The position numbers and the translations under genes are program-made. DNA of 64,000 nucleotides, taken from the NCBI GenBank assembly GCA_902729315.2, contig LR746274.1, positions 3,003,037-3,067,036 of the forward strand, read 5' to 3'. A model generated the notes under the pieces. The model was not told the DNA's origin. It saw only the letters and a list, made by a program, of their open reading frames with translations, and did not search any database. This document shows, one piece after another, positions 11,468 through 24,776 of this stretch (position 1 is the stretch's first letter; each line of letters opens with the position of its first letter). This stretch comes from Spirodela intermedia (lineage: Eukaryota; Streptophyta; Magnoliopsida; Alismatales; Araceae).

Positions 11468-12910
11468 CGAAGGACGTTGGGGGGACGTGGAGAAAGTGGA
11501 TCGACTAGAGTTCTTCGCACTTGCTTCCTTTTATCGATGCCCTCCTCTACGCAAGAGCTGGTTTTGAAGGGACGGGAGGTGGGGGAAGCGTTCCTGAGTG
11601 CTCAGGATAACATGACGATTAAGGAGGTGGTCGCGTTTTTGTCCCCTGGCCCTTTATCTACCTCCCCATCAAGGTCCAGCACCTTCTCTCTCTCTCTCTC
11701 TCTCTCTATTATCAATCTGCTCAGCCTGAGTTCTGTCACCCCCCCCCCCCCCCGGGCGGGTGAGGCGGGAGTAGATAGCGACAGGCCAGCCTGAGTTCTG
11801 TAATGGGGGGACCCCGAGTTGTGTGAAGTTGAGGGGATAAAGTCCTACGGAAATTATTGTTCTAAATTCGGGCAGTTCAGCATAACAGATTACGAAGTCA
11901 TTAGCAAAATCTCAAAGTCAACGATTTTTAACCACGAAAAGCTCGCCGGTGACGTGGGTACCATTCTTACACGCTGTAATGTGAACCCCTTGCATCTTCC
12001 AGTACTTCTGGTTACAGCGTTCTCTAACGTTATCAACTCAAGTTAAAACCGATGAAATATAGAAGAAGAGCGATGGTTCCAAGACCACCGTAAATCTTTA
12101 GTATACGGTCTGTCCTAGGCATTGACTGTAAAGGGATTCTCTTGCTTTAAGATGACTTAGATACTTACCCTTTCCCGTCGTTTGGTCTGTCATGGGTTTT
12201 CACATGAGTGGTTCTGTCGTAAGCGTTCGTCGGGTTACTAAAGGCTTTGCATTTTCATTTTTGATGTCATCGGCTGATGCTGTAATTTTCCAAAAGTAGG
12301 AATTATCATAAAATAGACCTTGCGTTCAGATAAAAGTTGTACTTAAAATATATTTTCTACTAGAAAACTATCAAAAGCTTCTTTTAGGTGGGGGAAGATA
12401 TTCGATGGCAATGGATGTGATGGGAGATGGGGCCCGCACACGAGCGCCCCGTATAGCGGGGCGCCCTTGCAAAGCCGTACTATACCAGAATGAGAAATAT
12501 TCGTCTGTGCTGAAAGAGCGTATCCTATCGTCGGCCAAGCGAATAAATAACATAAAATGGAGAAATGAAGTCGTCATTTTATAGTTCTGACGCTCGAAAA
12601 GGTCATCTGGACGAATTCTGGGAGTTTCTCATTTCCTATAGGTGCTGCAAAAGCGAAGATGTCGTCATTTGGGTTCAGCGCGGGGGCCCCGTGGAGCCTA
12701 GTCTTTTCCTTTCTTCCACCCACGTAGACCTGTCGGTAAAGGAACGCATGACCAAGGGAGGGGCCCGGCCAAGTATTGATATTTACTACAACCAACAGGC
12801 CCCGACTTGGGACCTGAGGAAAAAGGCTAATGCTTCATTCCTTTATGATGATATGTACATGGCCAGGATGACGTTCATTAAACTTGATCCAGTCTTTACA
12901 TTATTATAAA
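11468..12910 (-). promoter_or_regulatory. Upstream region of the zinc-finger gene
   Basis: The interval holds the presumed promoter and 5' leader. Visible elements are a CT/GA microsatellite, a run of 15 C at 11739-11753, a 15-base direct repeat of CAGCCTGAGTTCTGT at 11722-11736 and 11787-11801, GGGCCC boxes around 12429, 12682 and 12760 that resemble TCP/site-II sequences, and a strong hairpin at 12444-12464. Open frames of 68-114 codons at 12371-12909 overlap on both strands and look accidental. No TATA box could be assigned with confidence. Confidence 0.4.
11684..11708. repeat. (CT)n/(GA)n microsatellite upstream of zinc-finger gene
   Basis: About 12 CT units on the plus strand, GA on the coding strand, some 220 bp before the start codon. 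Plant BBR/BPC proteins bind such GAGA tracts. Confidence 0.9.
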
Positions 12911-13099
12911 CTGGACCTTGACCAGGTTGGGGCCTGAACAAACTTCTAAGTCGATCTCCCTCCCCCCAACGTTAATCAGACTTGCTCATGAGGTACACCA
13001 GCACATTTGTAAAGAGAGGACTAAGGACGAACAATTTCTCCAATGAGCCATGTTTAACATGGAGCACTAGAATCACCATAAGGTCCCATGACTAACCAC

Positions 13100-14240
13100 A
13101 AGAACACTCTTAGATTGATCTATGTCATAATAGTAAATCATATATTGTTCATCATTCTACTTTTGAAGCATACTTTTTAAACACAAACGAAAAATATAAT
13201 TGCAAATGCATCTTTATATCAAAATTTAATTAATAACTTATTGATGATCTACTACTCTGATTGACCATCAAACTTTCTAAAATAAATTCTCTTGATTGAC
13301 AACATTAGTATGCCTCAAGAAACTTATCCGACAACAACATATGGTATTTGTGCCATTTTCTAGATTTGTACTGTGTTTCTATTGGAAACTGAAAATATTG
13401 ATTGAGTCATATACTCACCACATTGTCTACTTAGATATTAATTCTAAATCAATATCTAGTTGATGGACTCTTTATTATTCAATGATGCTTTCTATGTCAT
13501 GATAGGCACTATTATCTATTATACCTGATTCAAACTTAAATAATATATAGTTTTTTTATCATTGTCTAAAATTTATCAGCTTTTATGCATAATTTCAAAT
13601 ATTAATCCAGTAATTTATTGGTCATTTTCTAATTGAATTTGGTTAGTAACTTGTCCATGACTCTTTGAATCAATGAATAAAGCTTGTCATAGGTTCTAAT
13701 GACTCACAACACTATCAAAGCTTCAATAACAAAACCCATAGATATATATAATATCTTCTTCATCACACTCTGATTTTCAATATTTTAAACCTATTTAAAA
13801 ACTATTTAGACAATTGGGTACATATAACATTAACCATCACGATTTTACAATTTTATAATAATTTTTTTATCAATATAAATCTGATCAATATAGCTTTGCC
13901 ATGAGATCTCATGATGGCAATAGTATATCTCAAAACATTTACCACACATGATTACATATGACATTTTGTTGGTCATTCTCAACTTTAAAATTTTCTTATA
14001 AATAATTCAAATTATTTCATCAATAGAATTATTACGATTATAATCATCTTATGTTAATTTAGATGATGTATATTTGATATATTCTTTATCAATAAAGAGC
14101 ATTTTTATGGCAAACCACATTAGTGTATTTCAAACAGTTAAAATAAAAATGAAATACTTATGTTGATCATTCTTGAACTTTGAATACCTTTCTAAAAGTG
14201 GTCAAGAAAATTGAACTAGTGAGACACTTATGGTTTGTTT
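13100..14240. repeat. Decayed tandem array, about 200-bp unit, at least six copies
   Basis: A phrase of the form TTGTTGGTCATTCTCAACTTT recurs in diverged form at about 13145, 13345, 13551, 13755, 13964 and 14158, spaced 194-209 bp. A second phrase, like TTAGTATATCTCAAAAC, recurs at about 13305, 13520, 13713, 13928 and 14127 with the same period. Order and spacing of both markers agree, so this is a worn satellite-like array. Copies are strongly diverged and no coding function is visible. Confidence 0.6.
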
Positions 14241-14395
14241 GACTTCTATAGAACTATAGCCCAAGGGAGAGGAAAGTTGGACTGTCTTCTTTTCAAAACT
14301 ATTGCATAAGTTCAATCAAGATTTACATACTACAATTTATAGTGTTTTAGCCAATTTGATCTACTCCTGTCTCTAAGTGTAAAGTGAAATACATT

Positions 14396-14627
14396 AAATC
14401 TCGATTTTAGTAAGCTTCCACTAAATATCTAGGCCTTAGTAAGCCTATGCTTTAGTTCTTATGGTTTCAGCAATCTACTATTGAATATCTAACCCTTAAT
14501 GAGTCGTGATACAGAATATTGAGGCTTCAATGAACCTATGTATTGAATCTAATGGCTCTAATGACAATGACTAAATATCCAGCTTGGCAAGCTTATGTGC
14601 TAAATGTTGAGGTTTCAAGAAATGTGT
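14396..14627. repeat. Decayed minisatellite, about 29-bp unit, eight copies
   Basis: Units start at 14396, 14423, 14453, 14483, 14513, 14545, 14573 and 14602, each 26-32 bp and close to AAATATCTAGGCTTCAGTAA followed by GCCTATGTACT. It lies just beyond the 200-bp array. Confidence 0.7.
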
Positions 14628-17600
14628 AAAGTTAATAAGAGCTAGAATTCTTACTGATTCAACCCATAGCTTCCTTTGCTTTCATATGTTTCTGTTAAGC
14701 TGAAGAAGTGTCTAATGTAGGGAAGAGTTGATGGAGGCTTGAATATTATTTATTTCATTTCTTTGTTTGCATTCCAAGATGAACTTTGAAACTTGTACTC
14801 ATTGGAGGAAGAGGGTAGACATGATTGCTTTCATTATTTTTCACATAGTTCAAATCTGAGCTGAAATGTTTGTTTTATACATCATAATGAGCTGTTCAAC
14901 AGTGATTCCAATAGCTGGATAATGGGCCTTTTGGGTCATATTTGTGCCTTGTTTACTGCTAAAATATTCACTTATCTTGTATAAATCACAACGATTCAAA
15001 ACCTTTTAATTTAACATGGCCATTATTTTATCATGTGAGTTGGAGGCTGACAAGAAGAAGAGTTGCTTGAGATTTCTTGTGGATGAAGAAGCTCTAGTGC
15101 TTTGATCTTTTGCCCGCAGAAGGTTGAGCATGAGTAACATATGAATTTTGTCCCTGATTTCTCGTTGCAATTGCATGTCCTAATTTTGGGTGAAAATCCC
15201 TTTGGGACTTAATGATTAGATGTTACTGAACCATACCCTCGGACTTTATTGGGGCTACACCTAAATGGGCCAGGCCTTTAGGCTCTAATGGGCTGCTTGA
15301 GCAGGCCACACCTTTCAGCCCTAATGGGCTGTCCACGAAAATACACAAAAAGTATATTATCAGATTCTGTAAAGTTCTATCAAAACAGGACCTTGATATT
15401 TGACGATTTGGTTGATACATTCTGTTTGCCACATTAGTTTCCTGGAATGAGTATTTGTGTGCTAAATAGTTGGAATTTAAACCTTTCTAAATAGAGGTTT
15501 TCTTTGTCAGATGAAAATTTGACAATATATAACTATAGCTTAATTCAACTATCCTTGATATGTCATTCATGATATGAAATTTGGTGTATCTCTCGTAAGC
15601 TTCAGATTCATGCCTTTAGAGTTCAAAACTCAAATTTGTCACTTATACAATTCCAACTATGTCAAGCATGAAAATTTGTCTTTCACTATTCCAACTATGT
15701 TATTGATCAATTATAGAAAGCAGCTTTTTCTCCATTAAGTGAATTCCACTTAGAAGTTACTAACCTTTCCTACCACCTAGTAATCAAGATCATCTATAAA
15801 GTAATTTTACTATTTTAAAGTTACTAAAATACCCTATGAGGCATGTGTGTAGTCCTCATCAAAACCAGTTAGACTCCCAAAGTTTTTAATCTCTCCCTTT
15901 TTGAGTGTGCAAAAACATGAAAAGATCTACAAGACTAGAATTCTAAATGTAAGTCGTATGATATAAATTTTTGCTCACATGATTTTGCAATATATTAATT
16001 TGTCAAGATATCAAACGCTATACAAATCTGATCAATTTGTGCAGGAAAATGCACCAATCAGATTCCTACATGATCTATCAATGAATGATGATTCCAAAAA
16101 ATTTCACTTGCTGAAATCTATTGATGGTAGTTTGATTCCAAGCATGCGATAGCATCTAGAGAACGATCCTTGGAAGAATATCTTCACCATTTGTGTTGAG
16201 CAAAAAATGAGACGAGTTATTGGACAAAGTTCAGCTTCTATGGTTACTTAATTAGGAAGAAATGAGAAAAAAATCATCATTTGTATGGGATGGATGATTG
16301 GGGTGAATCTAGCATTCATCACCACCACAGGAGAGAGAATGTTGTTCTAGAGGGTGATAAGTTGACTAAAGATGATCAATTCTTCCTCTATGTAAATTCT
16401 GTCAATTTTGTCAAATTATCTGTTGTACTTCTCACAATATTCATTACATCCATTATTGATGCAGAAAATCTAGAAAAAAGAGTTTAGCCTAGACATGGTG
16501 GAAGCCATGCATTGATCACGTGACCAACACAAATATTTTTATTTTTATTTTATTTTATATTTTTTATCATAATAAGTTCATAAAAATATAGAAAAAATTG
16601 CAATTAATGTAGAAGTATTTTAGTAATAATAATAATACTTGATAAAACCTTTCAACATATTTCATGATCAATTTCAATATGTAATTTCAAGAAAATAACA
16701 TAAAAATTACATAAATATATTTAATCTCAATTTTATAAATTAACATAATTTGAAAATATTTCTGAAAAATAAATAATAAATGAAAAATTATTAAGCCTAT
16801 TATCATGTAATTCATGAGAGTTTATCAATAACCCTTGACTATTGATAGATCTTATTAATTTACTAATCATCCAATCATTTGAAAATTCTAGAACATTTAA
16901 ATGAATTGATAGATGGAAAGAAAACTTGATGACTTTGACTAATATTGTTTCCACAATTTATGATCAGCATTCCAAATATATTTTATGTGGGTGAAATAAA
17001 CTCAGAAGTCCTATAAAGGGTTTTCAGTAATCAAGATTTTTGATGTCAATAATGTCGAATAAAGTTTTATTAGAATGATTACTTCTGATTTCACTAATTC
17101 TCATTTCACTAAATTTGCTAGATCTTTGAGGATGAGGATCAATTGATTTCTCATGAGTACCAAACTAGTTTCAAATATCAGTTGAGCTAAAGTAATTAGT
17201 ATCATTACAATTTTAAAAAATTATAAATCAGCTTAGATTAAGAATCAATTCTTCATTTTCTCTTCTGTTTCACACAAATTTTCTGAACTTAATGTCCCCA
17301 TGAATGTGAGACTAATTATTTTGGTAATATTTAGACTAATTGATTAGTGATTTTCTATAGGTATATGATGCAGATTTCATTCAACCCCCTAGAGCTTTGT
17401 TTTAATAATTTTAATTCCAGAAAATTTGTATCAATGTTGAAACTATTTTCAAGCTTAGTACTAAGATTGAGCTTGAGATATCAGAAACTTAGCAATTCAA
17501 TTTCATTTATTTTACTAGTTCAGAGGAAATGCTGATATTCTAGAATAAATATTTATATTAGTTTAGAGTACAAGCAAGTTCTAGCTTTTTTTTTTTTTAT

Positions 17601-20600
17601 GTTTTCAGTCAAGCATTCCACATATTGATCAATGATAATCACTATTTAGAGCATGTAATCATGAGAAAAATTTCAACCACAAATCAGAGCATGGATCAAA
17701 AAAATACACAATTTCAATTGTTGATCACACAATCAATCAAGGTTTTTCTCCTCTATTTTTAATGTTTTATTTTTTATTATGAATATGATAATTTGGTGGA
17801 GTTTTTGATGGGAGATAGGAAAAGTTAGTGCATACTAAAAACCCCACAATTCCAATCAAAGTATGTATTCATTGTTTATCTAACCAAGATAAATCTAAGC
17901 ACATGAGAGCAATCTGAAGAGACCCATCGGTGAAAAGACGATCATTTCCTAGAGCTCACACAACAAGTGGAGGTACTTGAGAAAGGAAGGAATCTCACTA
18001 ATTATTCTAAGTGAGCTCGCACTATTTTCTAGCATGTGCAAGAGGGATGGTCGGATATACATCAAGAAGAACTTTGACTTCACTTCAAGATCAATGACTC
18101 CACCGAGATGGGCATTGCGTAGCATGCAATTGCTGCTGCTTGTGGCCAGTCCTAGGAGACCTTCACACCTCGTCTTGTGTCGATCATGTGGTTGTCCCCA
18201 ACGGCGTCCTGCTCCTCTTCAACTAGGGTATTAAGGATTTTCCATGTCCTGCACCATGCCACTAGCACAAATTGTGGTGGCACAACCTCGATCTTTAAGA
18301 GCATCTAAAACCTTCTCCATCATCCTCAGCCAGCAGTCAGATCAGATGATTAAGCTAAGTTGCTAGTGGAACTTGATGAATTCTAGATAGAGATGGTTGT
18401 GGACTTACAAGCTGCGGTTGCCACTAGAGCTTATTGAGAGGGGGGCCGACATGGAGCACGAGTGGACTGCACTTGCTGCTTATTGGCCGGTGGTTAGGAT
18501 TTTATTGATGTTGGCCATTGGATTTCATCTTTTGACATGTTTACTTTTAGAAAGATGACAGATTCAACACCATGTGTGTCTCACATTATGGTGCACTTAT
18601 TTAGGCGTCTTTATCTCATAGCACAATAGGATTGATAACATACTAATTATGATACGAAAGGCATATAAAGAGCTTAAATCTTATAATATAATATATTATC
18701 ATATTAAAAAATAATATTTTATTATTTCTTTGAGTATTTATAAAGTTTAATATTTTAGAAAAAAATTTGAAATTTTTCTCTGAGTTTTACAGTCGTAATT
18801 GATTTTTTTATTAATATGAGAGAATTTTAGAAATTTTTGATATCTTTTTATGGTTTTTAAGAAACTGATATATATTTCGACGAACGAGATCTGATCTATG
18901 GAGATGAGGTGATAGAATCAAGGGTTGAGATGCTAACACGTGGCATCATCAAATGAGGAGATCAGAAGTCGTCAAGAATGTCCACATAATTAATAGCAAA
19001 CAGAGCATACTTACCGAGGGTGCAGCAGATCACAATATTTAAGAAGATCCTACAGCTACGACAAGACTTCCAAATCCAACAATTTAAATCAAATCGAGAA
19101 GAAATGACTCTCACCTAATCTTATCATGGCCAAAAAGATAGGAATACCTTCATTTAATCACAACTTTGCATGTGTATTACCATCCTCTCATGTAAACCCT
19201 TATGCATTTAAGTTGTCGTTTAGGGGCGAAAGAAAACATTGAATGCCCTGACATTTTGTTGGCTCACATAAAATAGCATTAAGTTCCGCATTAGACTTGG
19301 ATGTGTTTTGGTTGATTCAAGTATGAATTCAAAATGTAGATCCGTTGAATAGTTACTTGAAGAGGAAATCATCTAGCCTTGGCAACATATAGAGGCCCAA
19401 GGTAAGTTCATCTAGGTTTGAAGTGTTCCGTGTGTGATCAATCACATAGGTATTCATAAGTTTGAAATAGGGTAATTTATAATTTCGGTTCTGTATTACA
19501 AGTCTTTTATGTGTGTGTTCACCTCTCTAGCATCATCCACATTGTTGATTTTCGATTTTTCCTCTTTTATGATAGTGAAAATTATTCTTATTTGCCATCA
19601 CCTCTCTTTTAAGCTTGTTTGATTTAAATAATAACTATATAACGCCTAATTCTCATTCCTTGTGAATCAACCTTGAGCTTACCATAGTAATTACCTATTC
19701 TAGTATTTTTATTTGATAAATTTTTAATTCTAAATATTTTTGATCAATTGATTTGGGGCTTTCAATGACCTTTGATTTCATTTTATCAAGGATCAATATT
19801 TAATTCGCTTCGTAGCTTAGAGCACCACACATTTTTGTAGAAAGTTGATCTTATTTTTTAATCAGTGAGTGATGGGCATCCATGTTATGGAATGTGTTTT
19901 TAGGCACTGAGATTTCTCCATGCAAGGGTGAGAGAGATTGCCAACATCAATCTTCTTGTCGGTGGTCCTTTGTCGAAGAAGGCAACATGTAGGTGGTCTC
20001 AGATCTCTCAAATCATAATGTATGAAACTGTTCCACTCAAAATAAATTAGTTCTGAATTAAAGATCCAATATATCTTGATTATTTGAGCTAAATTGTTCT
20101 AATCAAATCAGGATTCAACATATCAATTGAGGATTTTTGATCGCCCACGTTCCATTTGTCATCATCTCATGTAGAAGATAGTGTTAATCTAAGATTTCCA
20201 TGGTGATCACTAATGATTGTATTCTCAACTAAGAACATTGATCGACATGATTGCCACATTCTTAGGTGGATGGTTATCTACTCAAATGGTTTCACATCAC
20301 TACACCATGTGAGTGCCATGCTCTCACTAGGATGTGGGGAGTCAAAGTAGTTGACCATCTCCATGGTGATCGTTAACGTCTATATTCTATTGACTTTTTG
20401 TGGAGGTGAGGGCATCGGTTTTTCATATTCATCCTCCACACATGGAAACATGTGGATTCTGTACTCTAAGCATATGATGAAAGATGTTGCGTAGTTCCCA
20501 ACTTCCTTTCAGGCATTCTCACATCCTCTTCCTCTAAGTTACAAGATTTCTAGAGTAGTCTCCCTTCGATGAAGAGTAGCCTAATCCTTATCATGGCGAG

Positions 20601-21128
20601 AGAATCCCATTAGATGAAAGAGTGTGGATGGTATTTTAAATGACAATGTGAGTTTCTCCACTAATATGGATGCTCAAGTATTTTAAAACTTTATTTTTTG
20701 AGTATGTCATAATGAAGGGAAGATTGATTGTCTATTTCCCACCAAAACATAATGCACAAGAAAAAAATTAAGTTCTATAAGATTGTTGAGTCAAGTTATT
20801 TAGGGTAAGACAAAGTAGTTAGTTTATTGTGAGCAGTTGATAAATATAAAGATAATTTTTTGCATGATAAAGATTTGTAAATTTGAAATTTTTAAAGAAA
20901 AGGAGAGACAAATTTAATTGAGTATTAATATAGCCAAATCAAGTGAACTAGATGCCCAAGATTGGTGAAGACAAATTTTGACCCAAATTCAACTTCAGAT
21001 AGCCCTATAAGTGATTTAGACACATCTTAAATGTGTCTAAATTTAAGTTCTCGCTTTTATTTTTCATTTCTCACTATTTGTTGTTTCAAATAACTGATTT
21101 CTCATTATTTGTTAAGGGTGTTCCTACT

Positions 21129-21224
21129 CCTTAGGGTCATTCTAACAAAACCCCCATTTTCCTTTGGGGCATTCTAACAAAACCTCCATGCCTTTTAGGG
21201 CATTTCAACATAACACACCATTTT
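21129..21224. repeat. Three-copy tandem repeat, 30-34-bp unit
   Basis: Units at 21129-21160, 21161-21190 and 21191-21224 share the core GGGGCATTCTAACAAAACC with scattered changes. Confidence 0.75.
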
Positions 21225-21826
21225 TTAAGGTTAATTATAGCTATATTTTGGTCTATTAAAGGCCTCCCTTGTAGCATTAGTGGCATTCCAACTTATTTCA
21301 ATCTATTCCACTTTTTTTTTCCTTTCTTTGAGGTTTTCTATTTTTGATTGTAGATTCTAGTGACTTGTAGATTCAACCCTTTTTGATCTTGTGGAGTTTG
21401 GATCAATCCCTTGTAGACTCAAGCAATAAGACCTCTCTATTCTATTGATCATGGTGAGGAGTTTTCAACAAAATCATGTTCCTTATAAACTCAAGGTCAT
21501 GGTTTTACTTTGACAATACTTCAGCAAAACTGAACTTGATCAAATTATTAGTTCTTCTAGTTGCTATTACATCAAATATATCTTGAGGTGTAGATAAATA
21601 TTTCATGTTAACTAAAGAGATAAATTATATATTAATTATTTGATAAAATTGAACTATGTATGATGAGAAAATCATGTAATGTTAAAAGCTAGTGAATTTA
21701 AAGCTATAAAGTGTATTGTGTTGGAGGATTTATTAATCTTGTAAACATCAACAAGTGTTCTTTGATAGAGTAGTGGAAACAAAGTGCACAACTCTTAGTG
21801 GCACTATTTTTTAATTATGAAATGAG

Positions 21827-21870
21827 TTGATCCAACAAGTTAACCCACTTGATCCAACAAGTTAACCCAC
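21827..21870. repeat. Exact 22-bp tandem duplication
   Basis: Two adjacent identical copies of a 22-base unit beginning TTGATCCAACAAGTTAACCC. Confidence 0.9.
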
Positions 21871-23688
21871 TTAACATAGTCCAAAGAAAAGTGTCACATT
21901 CTCAAATAAAGCATGAAAATCGAAAAAAGGCCATTTCACAACCCCTCTTGGCATGACATCTAGCTTATTCAGGACCAACATAAGTTTCACTGGTTTCCAT
22001 TGTAATGAGAGTAGTACAAATTCTAAATGTCAAGGGCTTAGCTGGCCATATACTTTACACCTCCAACTAAGCAAAGAAACACTTCAAGATTCGTGAGAGT
22101 AGAAGATGAACTTGGTTACCACTCAACTAATCTTTTTTTGATTCACAACTATAAAAGTCTAATAGGATTAACACTTGGCTAATCTCCTGTAGATTCACAA
22201 CTTTAGTTTGGCATAGAACTAAAATTAATCTAGAACAAGATAAGAATAAATAAATGTTTTTATAGATTCATGGCCTAGCTTTCATAGGGTGAAATTTTCA
22301 TTGAGAGATGCAAAAGCATCTAGAGGAGAGGAGACCTATAACTTCTTATGAGAATTTCCTTGATTTGGATTATTAATTCTTTTTTTTAAGACAGTCTTTT
22401 TATAGTGACCATTTTTTCTTTATTTTTAACATTTTTTTAAAGCCAAAACATATCTAGAAAATGATCCCCAATAAGTAGGGATAGCTAATTTTCAAAGTGT
22501 TATCATGTGTTTTTTCCATGGACTGTCCTCATGTGTTTTAGGTCGACTTTTTCTTGTACAAGTATGAAATCTAAAAAATAGAATGTATAAAAATTACACA
22601 ACAGATAATAGAGCATTTGTAACATAATCAAGTAAATTTTCAAGGGTTAAGAAGATTATTTTCTCTCTCTACTCATCTACTCATTTCACATTATGAATAA
22701 AGCATAAATTTTGTTTAGGAAAAATAGCTCTAAAAATAATTGAATTTTTTTTATTCATTTTAGAGCATTTACAACATAATGGATAATTTTTAGGGGTCAC
22801 AAAAATACATTTAAGTATTTTATGTAGAATTCATGTTTTACCATTGACTAGATTTTCCTCATTTTGATCCTTGTTCTCATCCTCCATGTTTCGATTTCAT
22901 GATTAATCTTTTTTTGATATCCTAAAATTATCATATTTCCCTTTTAGAAAGTTTTTTTAATAATTAGTGTACAAATTCATCTAGTTAGTTGAGTTGAGTT
23001 TTGAGGAGAATCCTTTTGTCGAAAGTATTTTTCTCAGTTTCCTCAAAATCAATGGAACTATCTAATGGTTTGGGAACTATTCTGTCAATATTTTTGTAAT
23101 ATCTTAGCATAATTATGGTAGTGTCAAGTCACCACTTTACACTTCTACCCATTTTATCATCATGGAACTTATAAAGGCTTTCAGATCTAGGAAGAATGTT
23201 TAGTATGGGAGGAATCAACAAGGCTACTTGTTCATTTAGTAGTTCAGTTTCATAAAGAAACTAAACTAAATGCTATTATGAATTAATTGAAGACACATTT
23301 AAAATTTCTCCTTGTTAAATATTCGTACATCCATGATCTATTAGTATTCCTTGAAACCCTTTATTTTTGTTAGTTTTTATGATGTGCCTCTATTCACAGT
23401 AAAACCACATGCATCTTCTTCATCACTTTCTTTCACATATTTCTTAATTTTTAAGTGACAATTGCCCTACATTACACAATAATAACAAAGTTTTTTTAGC
23501 AGATTCAAAACAAGGAACTAGTCTAAAAGATTAGGCACATTACAATTTTGGCCCATACCAAGCTTTTTATAACCTAGACATGTTGTGGGCCTTTGCAAAG
23601 GACCTAGGGTCTATACTCAAGTTCAAATTGGAAAAGTCATAAAGTTTCATAAACTCATCTCTTCAATGCAATTTTAAAGTTACAGATC

Positions 23689-23742
23689 TTGACTCAAAGT
23701 ATCGAGGCTACATCCTTGGCTCAAAGTATCATGGCTACATCC
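23689..23742. repeat. 27-bp tandem duplication
   Basis: Two adjacent copies (23689-23715, 23716-23742) that share CTCAAAGTATC and GGCTACATCC, with three mismatches. Confidence 0.85.
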
Positions 23743-24226
23743 TTGAGAGGTTAAAACTAGAAAGGATTCAAGAAGAATAAAATTATTAATTAGGTGTGTT
23801 GACATATGGGAATCAATAATTACATAAGAAATTCATTATCCTGAACTATATGCTCCACTCGTTTCAAATTCATTATTTCAGAAATACCTTGATCTGATAC
23901 TCAGCGATAGGAAAACTTTCATATTTGAAAAATAAACCTAGATTGTGGTAAAAAAAGCCCAAAGTTTGGAAAATAAAATATATGATTAATTTTTAAAATA
24001 ATAAATTTAAAGTTGGAATGTGAGATGATGAAGTATGCAGATGGAGACGTTGATAACACATCGCAGGAAGGAGAGAAAGGCACAGACGACGGAGACCACT
24101 AAGGTCGCCCCATGAACCAGCAGGAAAAGAAAAAAACTTTTCTTCATCGAAGTAGCGCCGGTCGTAGAGATCAGAGAAGGACCGCGCCGCTCCTTTCAAC
24201 CCAGCATAGAACCTTTTGTAGTTACT

Positions 24227-24688
24227 TCACGTGATCGTCGTCCTGCCGCCGCCGCTGCCCCCACCTACGTGGTCAACAATGCAGGCAATGATCCGGCGGA
24301 AGGACCAAACCAGATGCTCCATGCTGGAGCTGAGATGAAGCCTAAGGCGGATGCCCCAGCCGGTGGGGAGAGCGGCGCAGCCGATCATCCTCGTCCATAG
24401 CCGGGCCATGCAATTCTGGTTGTGCGTATATAGCACAGCCGCCGGCCGGAGATAGGCGGAGGCAGCATGCTTGACGAGGTGGTTCCTGATTTGTACAGCG
24501 GAGTCGTTAAAGAGGGGGACGTGGACGACGGTGTTAGCCGACCAGCCGCGCCGTGGGGAGACGAAGATGATGTCACGGAGGCTCGTATAGCGTAGAAGGG
24601 CATGATCATCAGCGGTGGAAGCGGAGAGCTCCGGTCCTTGGTGGGGAGGGCAGCTTTCCAGTTTCTTCATCTCCATCTCCATATCCAT
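24227..24688 (-). CDS. Small plant protein of unknown function
   Basis: A single-exon frame of 153 residues starts MDMEMEMKKLESCPP. Features: YTSLRDIIFVSP at about 34-45, then VQIRNHLVKHAASAYLRP at 65-82, a short basic linker, and a more hydrophobic C-terminal third (WSFRRIIACIVDHV) before a Gly-rich tail. I recall a plant-only family of small uncharacterised proteins with the same plan: an LRDI..SP box, an IRN.LVK.AA.AYL.P box and a hydrophobic end. I cannot attach a name or a function. The call rests on this pattern, on GC content well above the flanks, and on a CT-rich leader directly upstream. The frame is intact; an intron near the 3' end cannot be excluded. Confidence 0.6.
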   Translation of the reverse strand: MDMEMEMKKLESCPPHQGPELSASTADDHALLRYTSLRDIIFVSPRRGWSANTVVHVPLFNDSAVQIRNHLVKHAASAYLRPAAVLYTHNQNCMARLWTRMIGCAALPTGWGIRLRLHLSSSMEHLVWSFRRIIACIVDHVGGGSGGGRTTIT

Positions 24689-24752
24689 ATCGGACGCAGT
24701 CCATTCAAATGCTTAGAACTTTGAGAAGAGAACTTGGGGGGGAGACGGGGGG

Positions 24753-24776
24753 TGAGAGAGAGAGAGAGAGAAAGAG
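24753..24776. repeat. (GA)n microsatellite in leader of the small-protein gene
   Basis: GA tract on the plus strand (CT on the coding strand), about 65-90 bp before the start codon. A second, shorter GA-rich patch is at about 24875-24898. Confidence 0.9.

Larger units (their letters stand above)
14628..24226. other. Long AT-rich gene-poor stretch with short duplications
   Basis: No exon chain or known protein motif is visible on either strand in about 9.6 kb. Slightly GC-richer patches lie at about 15230-15330 (repeated GGCCC/GGGCT words) and 17960-18500, the latter with short frames that do not join. A loose 41-bp duplication around AATTCCAACTATGT sits at about 15633-15710. The rest reads as old intergenic or transposon-derived DNA. 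A gene with many tiny exons cannot be ruled out by eye. Confidence 0.5.

Noticed and set aside
12371-12909. Overlapping frames of 68-114 codons
   Set aside because: Open on both strands at once, no motif, and upstream of the zinc-finger gene where promoter is expected.
14396-14627. Regular short repeats that might suggest a CRISPR array
   Set aside because: Repeats are directly adjacent without spacers, and the genome is a plant nucleus.
23400-23560. Minus-strand CYYC motif followed by ESDEED, like a retroelement zinc knuckle
   Set aside because: Histidine and last cysteine positions do not fit, a stop interrupts it, and no neighbouring gag or pol motif supports it.
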